Shown here: piece after piece, positions 5,501 through 11,831 of the stretch
Layout of the letters: every line of letters begins with the position of its first letter
Position numbering within the stretch: the stretch's first letter is position 1
NCBI GenBank assembly: GCA_045648425.1
Contig: JAZRNV010000063.1
Span: 1-11,831, forward strand
DNA from: RGIG2206 sp045648425
Lineage (GTDB): Bacteria > Bacillota > Clostridia > Oscillospirales > Acutalibacteraceae
Direction: 5' to 3'
DNA: 11,831 nt
The notes under the pieces: generated by a model
Told to the model about the DNA's origin: nothing
What the model saw: the letters and a program-made list of their open reading frames with translations, nothing else
The model's database searches: none
Translations under genes and position numbers: made by a program

Positions 5501-5538
5501 GCTCCGGCGTTTTTGGCTGATGCCGAAGGCGTCGGAGC
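5501..5538 (+). other. Intergenic stem-loop between capsid and portal genes
   Basis: GCTCCGGCG (5501-5509) pairs with CGTCGGAGC (5530-5538), a 9-bp stem with one G-U pair. An inner GGC/GCC hairpin with TGAT loop (5515-5524) can stack on top. The downstream sequence is AATTCTAAAT, not a U-tract, and the portal gene follows in the same direction, so full termination is unlikely. It may stabilise the 3' end of capsid mRNA or act as a partial attenuator that sets a high capsid-to-portal ratio. Confidence 0.5.
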
Positions 5539-5571
5539 AATTCTAAATAATTTGGCTAAACGGAGGTAAAA

Positions 5572-7293
5572 ATGAAAACAACCAAAAACACACCGGCAGA
5601 GGTGTTTAAGCAATACGAGTCGGGTGTCAATTATAAAGGCGGCTTAGGTGAAAAAGGACTCTATGAGCAGTCCAAACGCAACGAGCGCTTTTATGTGGGC
5701 GACCAATGGCACGGTGCTAAATGCGGTGCAGACCGACCTCTGGTGCGTCACAATGTTATAAAACGTATAGGCGATTTTAAACAATCCTTCATTGTATCGT
5801 CACCTATTTCCGTCAGCTTTTCGGCAGAGGGCGTTTCGTCCTCTGCGGCAGGTGTTGAGCAGTACGCTGCTTTGCGCCGTGACCTTGCCCACGGTGAATT
5901 TAATATACTTGACCAATTTTCAGACGCTCAAAAAACCGATTTTGTGGTTGGGTGCCTGGGTGACTATTGCAACACTACCATGGAACGCCTGCGTTTTAAT
6001 GAAATCAAGGATTTGGCTTTGCGCAAGGCATATATCAGCGGCACGGCAATTTTGCACACCTATTGGGATGAGAGCGTGACAACAGGCCTTTATGCCGACG
6101 CCGATCATACCGCTCCTTTAAAAGGAGATATTTGCTGTGAGCTTATCGATGTAGAAAATTTTTATGTGGGCGATGTTGCTCAGCGTGATGTTCAGCGTCA
6201 GCCCTATATCATCGTTGAGCAAAGGGTGAGCGTTGAAGCTCTTAAAGAAGAGATGAAGCGCAACGGCCGCCCCACCGAAGAGATAGAATCGGTAAAGGCG
6301 GATGCCGATACCGACTGTCTGGCAGGGGATTATGGCTCGTTGGGTCTTGAGGATGACAAAAAATGCACCCTGCTCACCAAGTTTTATAAGGTTAAAAAGG
6401 GTGGAAAAACTCACGTTATGGCTGTTAAGGTGTGCAAAAACGCCATCGTCCGAGAGGAATGGGATTGCGGAATTGACCTTTATCCCTTTTCGGTGTTTTG
6501 CTGGCAATCCCGCAGCAACTGCTTCTACGGAGAAAGTGAGATAACCTGGCTTATTCCCAACCAAATAGCCATCAACCGAATGCTCACCGCTGCCGTTTGG
6601 GCGGTGATGATAAACGGTATGCCTATCCTCGTAAAGGATGTGGACGCCATACCTCAAGATATTTCCAATGATCCCGGGCAGGTTGTTAATGCTGTCAGCG
6701 TTAACGGTAACGGCGTGGCAGGGGCTTTGCAATATGTTACGCCGCCTGCCTTTTATTCTCAGTTTAACAATATGGCGCAAAGCATTATAGTCAATACCCT
6801 CACACAGTCGGGAGCCAATGACGCGGCTTTGGGCGACATTGCGCCCGACAATACATCTGCAATTCTTGCTGTGCGCGAGGCGGCCACTATGCCTATGCAA
6901 ATGTTTAAAAACCGCTTTTATCAGTTTGTTGAAGATACGGTAAGAGTTTGGGCTGCCTTTTGGATTAATATGTATGGCCGACGGGACCTTAAAATATCTG
7001 ACCGCAACGGCACCTGGTATCTTCCCTTTGACGGGCGCGAGTATACCGATGCTCTGCTGACGGTCAAGGTGGATGTGGGTGCTTCAACCCTTTGGAGCGA
7101 GGCACAAAGCATAAGCATACTTGACAGTTTGTTTGACCGCAAGGTTATTGACGTCGTGCAATATCTTGAACGCTTGCCCCGAGGTGTTGTGCCCGATATA
7201 AGCGGATTGATATTCGACCTGCACAATTCTTCATCTGCTGAGGGTGAAGGGTTTGCTCTTGAAGACGTAGCTGAGGAGGTGGCGACTATATGA
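5572..7293 (+). CDS. Portal protein
   Basis: The start at ATG 5572 follows CGGAGG (5561-5566). The 573-residue protein is in the usual range for portals, which form the dodecameric ring at one capsid vertex through which DNA enters and leaves. The N-terminal part carries the portal-typical pattern of NERFYVGDQWHG followed by RPLVRHNVIKRIGDFKQSF. A middle block YGESEITWLIPNQIAINRML (from residue 319) matches the wing/stem region of many portals, followed by the helical stem and a C-terminal acidic tail. It overlaps the next gene by ATGA. Unusually for tailed phages it lies after, not before, the capsid gene. A second long frame on the opposite strand inside this gene has no supporting signals. 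Confidence 0.9.
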   Translation: MKTTKNTPAEVFKQYESGVNYKGGLGEKGLYEQSKRNERFYVGDQWHGAKCGADRPLVRHNVIKRIGDFKQSFIVSSPISVSFSAEGVSSSAAGVEQYAALRRDLAHGEFNILDQFSDAQKTDFVVGCLGDYCNTTMERLRFNEIKDLALRKAYISGTAILHTYWDESVTTGLYADADHTAPLKGDICCELIDVENFYVGDVAQRDVQRQPYIIVEQRVSVEALKEEMKRNGRPTEEIESVKADADTDCLAGDYGSLGLEDDKKCTLLTKFYKVKKGGKTHVMAVKVCKNAIVREEWDCGIDLYPFSVFCWQSRSNCFYGESEITWLIPNQIAINRMLTAAVWAVMINGMPILVKDVDAIPQDISNDPGQVVNAVSVNGNGVAGALQYVTPPAFYSQFNNMAQSIIVNTLTQSGANDAALGDIAPDNTSAILAVREAATMPMQMFKNRFYQFVEDTVRVWAAFWINMYGRRDLKISDRNGTWYLPFDGREYTDALLTVKVDVGASTLWSEAQSISILDSLFDRKVIDVVQYLERLPRGVVPDISGLIFDLHNSSSAEGEGFALEDVAEEVATI

Positions 7294-7631
7294 CCGCAAA
7301 AACGTTGTTTGACAGCGCGATGCTTAATTTGGGCTACCGACAAACCGATGAAATGCTTGCCGCGGCAATTACCTTTATAAATCAGGTTTGCGCCGATGTT
7401 TGTGACGTAACGGGAACGGAGCACCGCTCTATCAGATCCTTAAGCGAGGAGCTAAACCTATCCTCAAGGGTGGCTTGGGATATAGCAGTCTACGGTCTGG
7501 CTATGTATTTAGCTCTTTTCAGAGGGGATGGGGACAAAAACCGATTTTATGCCAATCTTTACAGCCAAAAGCGCCGCCTGCTTTCCACAACCTCCCTGCG
7601 AACCGACCTTTTGCCGAAGGGGGAAGATTGA
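7290..7631 (+). CDS. Putative head-tail adaptor (connector) protein
   Basis: This 113-residue, apparently all-helical protein starts at ATG 7290, overlapping the portal stop, with GGAGG at 7275-7279. The pattern of an N-terminal helix (LFDSAMLNLGY), a central helix (MLAAAITFINQVCADVCDV) and a later hydrophobic helix (VAWDIAVYGLAMYLALF) resembles small adaptor proteins of the HK97 gp6/SPP1 gp15 type that bind beneath the portal. Position directly after the portal and before the nozzle-like gene supports this. It is shorter than T7 gp11 or P22 gp4, which play the same role. The identity comes from context and predicted helices, not a diagnostic motif. It overlaps the next gene by one base (TGATG). 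Confidence 0.65.
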   Translation: MTAKTLFDSAMLNLGYRQTDEMLAAAITFINQVCADVCDVTGTEHRSIRSLSEELNLSSRVAWDIAVYGLAMYLALFRGDGDKNRFYANLYSQKRRLLSTTSLRTDLLPKGED

Positions 7632-9772
7632 TGAGATACCCCTTTCTTGACCCGTCTGTAAAGCGACGAGTTCACGTGCCTCAGCTAAAAGGCGGAATTA
7701 ATGCTGCCGACCATCCCTCATATATAAATGACAACCAGCTTACCGCCTGCAACAATCTTTATTTTGACCGTCACGGGTTACGCACGCGGCCGGGGGTCAG
7801 GTTTATAGAAAAACTGGCAGCTTCACCCCACGATTTTCTTCAAACTGAGGATGTACTGTGGGCTTTTAAAAGGTGGGAGGGTAACGGTGAAGAGCCCAAC
7901 CTTTGCGCTGTTAAGAAAAAGGAAAACACTTTTGAATTTTTTAGGGGCATATATGCCAACTTTGAAGATAGCGATAAGTCTGTTAATATTCCTCTGCACA
8001 ACAAGCAAGATTGCTTTTTGCGACTTTCGAGTCGCGACTACGACAGCGCGGGGGTGGGTGTAGATGTTACCCAAATTTCCCTTAAGAATGGCGAAATTGA
8101 TGTGGAGTACTACCACCCTGTTTATATTCCTACCGTTATGATAAACAGCGTTGGCACCAATAACCCCTCTGATTGTCCTTTGACGGGCGACCTTTTTGAG
8201 GGCTACAATTTGCTGACCGATGGGTTTAAGGTGCTGGCCACCGCTGATGGCAAGGCCATGGCGTGGAAAATGCCCCGTCAGCTTAAAGGGGGAGACCGTA
8301 TAACCGTTTCTCTTCATGACCCTGTTTTTGGGGCAATAGAGCACAACATCAACCTGCCTTACGTCATTGACCGCAGCTATGACGGCTCTTTGAGCAGGTA
8401 TTTGTCTAATCCCGTTGAGGCATCCTATGTGCCCGATGGGGGAGAAAGCTTTGCGGTTTATATGCAACGTGTGGTCTACGATGCCCTAAATAACTGTGTT
8501 GTTTTTGTGGCAATGGATGAGAATGCAGGTGAAAAGGAGTATGGTATGCATATCCCTCCCGTATCGGTAGAGGGCTACAGCCAATCCTCCTCTAATTTCA
8601 GCATTACCGTCACCACAACAGTGGGCTCGGGTGTAGAAAAAATTTTGGGCATGACCTGTCTCTGCTGGTTTGGCGGCTCAAGGGGAGGACTGGGTGGCGG
8701 CTCCCGATTATTCGTTGGGGGAAACCCCGATTATCCGGGCGTCATTTATTGGTCTGACTTAAACAAACCCACCTATTTTCCCGAAAATAACTACGCTTAC
8801 GTTGGGGATTCCTCACCCATTACCGCACTGGCTCAGCAGTCTGACCTGTTGGTTATTTTTCAAGACAAGGCGGTAACGGTTGCTCAGTACGTGCAGGGCG
8901 AAACGGTTACCTCTGACGATGTTATGACAGGAGCGGTGGTTGACATAACAACTCTATCTGCCACCTTCCCAATGACACCTTTGCACTCGTCAATCGGATG
9001 TGACTGCCCCGATACCCTGCGTCTGTGTGCCAACCGCCTGGTTTGGCTCAACAGTGACGGCAAGGTCTATACCCTTGTTAACTATGGCCAGTACAGCCAG
9101 CGCAATATCAGAGAGTTGAGCTACCTTGTGCAGCCCTTGCTTAAGCGCCACTCTGCAGAGGAGCTGAAGAGGGCGATAAGTGCGGATATGGATGGCAAAT
9201 ATTGCCTTTACGTGGGCAATAAGGTGTATGTTATGGATTACGATTCTGCCGCCTTCAAAAGCTACACGTCATATTCAAGTGACAAGCTGGCCCAGAAAAA
9301 CATAGCATGGTATGAGTGGACAATGCCGAATTTTGCACTTCCCGTTAAAAGAGGAGTGACACTGGGGGATTGCTTTGTTATGGTGTCGGAGGATGATGAG
9401 ATGTATGCTCAATCATTTAACGAGCCCGATTTCGGGTGGACCGATTGTGATGCAGAAGCTCAGCATCCGATACCTTGCTCCTTCACCACCAAGCATTTTG
9501 TTTTCGGCTCCCCTGACAAAATCAAAAACATTGACAGCGTTATGCTCACTTCCGACACCGCCCTTTCCATTCTAAGAGTTGATTGCCTTTCAGATAACGA
9601 TATGTTGTCTGCTCATTTTATTGAGGGGGGCTACGAAAATGAAATGATGCGCCACAGAATATATCCCGATGCAAGGGGAGTGGTGGATTTTGCCCTTCGT
9701 GTTTCAAGTGATAATGGGCTGTCGGCAGAGGGCGTGACATTAATCTATAAAGAAGCAGGTGATATAAATTGA
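7631..9772 (+). CDS. Tail nozzle/hub-like protein (T7 gp12 or P22 gp10 analogue)
   Basis: I choose ATG 7631, which overlaps the upstream stop as TGATG and follows AAGGGGGAA. The frame is open further upstream to 7475, but that part lies entirely inside the adaptor gene. The 713-residue protein starts with a segment containing LKGGIN (19-24), then NNLYFDRHGLRTRPGVRF (41-58), a pattern seen at the N-terminus of short-tail nozzle proteins such as T7 gp12. A second typical block is GGNPDYPGVIYWSDLNKP (from residue 363), followed by beta-rich sequence (SSPITALAQQSDLLVIFQDK) that may be a beta-propeller. No signal peptide or catalytic motif. Length is near that of T7 gp12 (about 790) and well above P22 gp10. 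It probably forms the short tail below the adaptor. Remote homology only, so the name is provisional. Confidence 0.65.
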   Translation: MRYPFLDPSVKRRVHVPQLKGGINAADHPSYINDNQLTACNNLYFDRHGLRTRPGVRFIEKLAASPHDFLQTEDVLWAFKRWEGNGEEPNLCAVKKKENTFEFFRGIYANFEDSDKSVNIPLHNKQDCFLRLSSRDYDSAGVGVDVTQISLKNGEIDVEYYHPVYIPTVMINSVGTNNPSDCPLTGDLFEGYNLLTDGFKVLATADGKAMAWKMPRQLKGGDRITVSLHDPVFGAIEHNINLPYVIDRSYDGSLSRYLSNPVEASYVPDGGESFAVYMQRVVYDALNNCVVFVAMDENAGEKEYGMHIPPVSVEGYSQSSSNFSITVTTTVGSGVEKILGMTCLCWFGGSRGGLGGGSRLFVGGNPDYPGVIYWSDLNKPTYFPENNYAYVGDSSPITALAQQSDLLVIFQDKAVTVAQYVQGETVTSDDVMTGAVVDITTLSATFPMTPLHSSIGCDCPDTLRLCANRLVWLNSDGKVYTLVNYGQYSQRNIRELSYLVQPLLKRHSAEELKRAISADMDGKYCLYVGNKVYVMDYDSAAFKSYTSYSSDKLAQKNIAWYEWTMPNFALPVKRGVTLGDCFVMVSEDDEMYAQSFNEPDFGWTDCDAEAQHPIPCSFTTKHFVFGSPDKIKNIDSVMLTSDTALSILRVDCLSDNDMLSAHFIEGGYENEMMRHRIYPDARGVVDFALRVSSDNGLSAEGVTLIYKEAGDIN

Positions 9773-10830
9773 CAGACTATGTAAATACCGCAAAAAAATA
9801 TAATCAGCTTTTGGCCGAGCAGGCCGAAAGGCGTAAACAGCAGGCGCAGCAGACGGCCGATATAAAAAACGCAAAGGCCCTGCAGGATGCTCAGGCAGAG
9901 ATTGGCAAGCTGTCGTCAAAATATCGTGCCGTATATGACGAAAATGCGGTCAATCAATATATTAACGAGCGCCGCATTGCAGAAAATATGGCTAATCTGG
10001 GTCTTACCGACTCCGGACTTAACCGCACTCAGCAGACGGCGGTTAATCTTAGCCGCGGCAATGCAGATCACGCCACCCGTATGAATTTTGAGTCGGCGGT
10101 TGAAAAGGTTGAGCAGTCGGCTCGCGATGAAATTGCCGCTAACAATCTGGCGGCAATAAAGGAGCTTGGCGACATTGACCGTCAGATCACCGACGAAGCA
10201 AATGACCGACTTTATACCGCCGAAATTAAGCAGGCGGAGGCGGCCGCCAAGGAGGAACAAAAGAATTCGGGTCAAGAGCTGAGCGAATTTATCACCAAAC
10301 TGGGCAACTCGCTAAAATACAGCCGACAGGTGGGCATATCTACTATGGAGCTCAGCGAGACCATATATGAGTATATCGTGCGATACAATCTCAGCAAAAG
10401 TGATGCAGACGTGCTTTTGACCACTGCAGGCATAGCTCCTCAGCGTATGGCAGCCGACTTTTTCAGCAGCGCCATCAAGGAGCGTGACCGCTGGCAGACC
10501 CTCAAAAAGGGCATCGACGGTTATATTGCAGGCAACAGTTCATCTACCGTTTCGGCCTTTAAGCGAGCGCTGGATGAATATAATGTTGAAAAATACGGCG
10601 CTGATAAACTGCTTCCCCGACTTGTGCAAGAAGGTTATATTATCACCAGTGAGTCGGAAAAAATTCAAAAGTTTTACACCGATTATATCGGAAGCGATCC
10701 TGCTGCAAAGCTTAAAAAATACGGTGAAAGCGGCATAAGAAATTATATCAGCAAACAGCTTTCAAGCGGTGCCGTCAGCGATATTGCCGCAAACTATATG
10801 GTGGCGCTGTTTGAATATCACAACAAATAA
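9769..10830 (+). CDS. Coiled-coil virion protein, possible internal/ejection protein
   Basis: The start is TTG 9769, overlapping the previous stop as TTGA, with AGCAGGTG upstream; the first internal Met (residue 74) lies too far in. The 353 residues are almost all helical: a Gln/Ala-rich coiled coil (about 8-50), a short block MANLGLTDSGLNRTQ (74-88) that looks like a conserved motif, a further long Ala/Glu-rich helix to about 165, and a mixed C-terminal half (LSEFITKLGNSLKYSRQVG onward). There is no membrane helix, lysozyme or peptidase motif. Position between nozzle-like and BppU-like genes matches where podoviruses keep internal virion proteins that are ejected with DNA. Alternatives are a structural rod or tail chaperone. 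It is far too short to be a usual tape measure. Confidence 0.6.
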   Translation: MTDYVNTAKKYNQLLAEQAERRKQQAQQTADIKNAKALQDAQAEIGKLSSKYRAVYDENAVNQYINERRIAENMANLGLTDSGLNRTQQTAVNLSRGNADHATRMNFESAVEKVEQSARDEIAANNLAAIKELGDIDRQITDEANDRLYTAEIKQAEAAAKEEQKNSGQELSEFITKLGNSLKYSRQVGISTMELSETIYEYIVRYNLSKSDADVLLTTAGIAPQRMAADFFSSAIKERDRWQTLKKGIDGYIAGNSSSTVSAFKRALDEYNVEKYGADKLLPRLVQEGYIITSESEKIQKFYTDYIGSDPAAKLKKYGESGIRNYISKQLSSGAVSDIAANYMVALFEYHNK

Positions 10831-10841
10831 CAGGAGGAAAA

Positions 10842-11801
10842 ATGAGAGAAATTAACTTTACCCTGGGCATTGACTCGGTCTCTCCTTCAGGAATTCAAAA
10901 CGGTGGTTTTCAGAGCGAGTACAACGCCACAAAAATTGTTTTTACCTTCAGTGAGCAGCTTCAAGACCGCTTAAGCAATCTGCAGGGCATAGCCACCTGG
11001 CAGGTGGAAGCTATAGATGCCGAGGGCGGTATGAGCATACACCCTCTTGCGGTGGAAGAAGACAAGGGTGAGCTTATCATCCCCACCACCCTTACAGAGT
11101 CGGGCACAATGCTTTTACTTCAGCCAACGGTTACGGTGCAGGATGAAGCTGCTCAAATGCTCAACAAGATTTATTTTCCGTCGGTCAAGGTTAAATTCGG
11201 CCCGTCGGTTGGTGGCATGACGGTACATACCGATGAGTATGACCGATATTCACGCAATCTTGTGGGCGCTATGCAAATAGCCCTTCAATCGGCCGACCGA
11301 GCCGACCTGGCGGCCGAGCAGGCACAGCAATCCTCTGAAAAGGCCGAGCTTTATGCCCTTCGTGCTGAGGCGGCACTTAACAACGATTGGGTGCTGCTTA
11401 AGGAGGTAACGGTTGCAGAGGCCATAAGTTACTACCAAGAAAAAACAGAAGATCTGGGCGATACAACCAACGGAGTGAGGGTTAAGCTGTTTTTGCCGGC
11501 CAACACAGTAATGTCAAGCAGTAGAATCGTCTTACAGTTCAGCTTAAATAACAACCGCAGTATGGTTGTGCGCGCTGACAGTATGGTGGCTAAAAGCAGT
11601 GAATCTCTATGCTGTTTCGACATAATTCCTCACGCAGGAGTGTGGAATTGTGAGGTGGCGCCCTATGTCAAGTCTATAGGCACCATTACCGGTGATATCA
11701 CCTATAGCGAAGGGGATAAGGTGCGCTATATAAAGGTTGTGGCCACCGATGTCAATCCCATTCCGGCAGGCGCGAAAATTGAAATTTGGGGGTTGCAGTA
11801 A
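10842..11801 (+). CDS. BppU-like tail/baseplate protein, candidate receptor-binding structure component
   Basis: ATG 10842 follows AGGAGG by four bases. The 319-residue protein appears to have three parts. Residues about 1-125 are beta-rich (NATKIVFTFSEQL, then IATWQVEAIDAEGG and a GELIIPTTLTESGTMLLL stretch), like the N-terminal domain of upper baseplate proteins (BppU) of Gram-positive phages. Residues about 141-180 form an Ala-rich amphipathic helix (ADRADLAAEQAQQSSEKAEL) suited to a trimeric coiled coil. Residues about 188-319 are a second beta-rich domain ending KIEIWGLQ. This head-stalk-head plan fits a fibre adaptor or fibre. No depolymerase active site is visible. Its TAA shares one base with the next ATG (TAATG). 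Confidence 0.62.
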   Translation: MREINFTLGIDSVSPSGIQNGGFQSEYNATKIVFTFSEQLQDRLSNLQGIATWQVEAIDAEGGMSIHPLAVEEDKGELIIPTTLTESGTMLLLQPTVTVQDEAAQMLNKIYFPSVKVKFGPSVGGMTVHTDEYDRYSRNLVGAMQIALQSADRADLAAEQAQQSSEKAELYALRAEAALNNDWVLLKEVTVAEAISYYQEKTEDLGDTTNGVRVKLFLPANTVMSSSRIVLQFSLNNNRSMVVRADSMVAKSSESLCCFDIIPHAGVWNCEVAPYVKSIGTITGDITYSEGDKVRYIKVVATDVNPIPAGAKIEIWGLQ

Positions 11802-11831
11802 TGAGAGTTTATGAAAACGGTGTTTATCGAG
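11801..11831 (+). CDS. Start of a further tail-region gene, truncated by the window edge
   Basis: ATG 11801 overlaps the previous stop as TAATG, and ten codons are visible: MRVYENGVYR. This opening resembles that of small XkdW-like proteins often found next to fibre genes in Gram-positive phages (family pattern recalled, not tested). Too little is present to name it with confidence. Confidence 0.5.
   Translation, partial: MRVYENGVYR

Noticed and set aside
6118..6900. A 260-codon open frame on the minus strand inside the portal gene
   Set aside because: It lies antisense to a well-supported portal gene, has low-complexity, unrecognisable sequence and no ribosome binding site or neighbouring minus-strand gene. 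It reflects codon bias of the real gene.
7475..7630. N-terminal extension of the nozzle-like protein to an ATG at 7475
   Set aside because: It would overlap the adaptor gene by about 157 nt. ATG 7631 has a good ribosome binding site and a TGATG junction like the other genes of the operon, and the LKGGIN motif sits near the N-terminus from that start.
7823..8467. A 214-codon open frame on the minus strand inside the nozzle-like gene
   Set aside because: Same reasoning: antisense shadow with no supporting signals or recognisable domain.

Overview
The window is the immunity region and first part of the virion operon of a temperate, apparently short-tailed (podovirus-like) phage or prophage of a low- to mid-GC Gram-positive bacterium, most likely a member of the Clostridia. 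This rests on strong AGGAGG-type ribosome binding sites, ATGA-overlapping genes, a LexA-like (S24) repressor, and Firmicutes-phage-type terminase and capsid proteins. The exact host cannot be read from the sequence, and no chromosomal gene or attachment site is visible.

Layout. Positions 1-989 (minus strand) hold a repressor with an N-terminal helix-turn-helix, a C2H2-like zinc-binding insert and a C-terminal self-cleaving S24 domain; it runs off the left edge. Positions 990-1339 are non-coding and form the genetic switch. They carry four copies of a 16-bp palindrome (TTACAG-N4-CTGTAA type), a rightward and a leftward sigma-A-like promoter facing each other with an operator filling each spacer, and a second possible repressor promoter under operator 1. 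A roughly 260-nt untranslated leader with two perfect or near-perfect hairpins follows. From 1340 to the right edge every gene is on the plus strand and tightly packed: two small zinc-ribbon proteins, small and large terminase, a one-helix membrane protein, a putative scaffold, the major capsid protein, the portal, a small head-tail adaptor, a 713-residue tail nozzle/hub-like protein, a coiled-coil protein that may be an ejected internal protein, a BppU-like tail or receptor-binding-structure protein, and the first codons of another tail gene.

How it fits together. The terminase subunits package DNA through the portal into a capsid built on the scaffold. The adaptor and nozzle-like protein would close the head and form a short tail, and the last genes would build the host-contact apparatus. 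No tail-tube, tail-sheath or tape-measure gene is present where a long-tailed phage would have them. The main points of interest are the repressor/operator switch feeding directly into the virion operon with no cro-like or replication genes between, the face-to-face promoters, the zinc-finger insert in the repressor, and the capsid-before-portal gene order.
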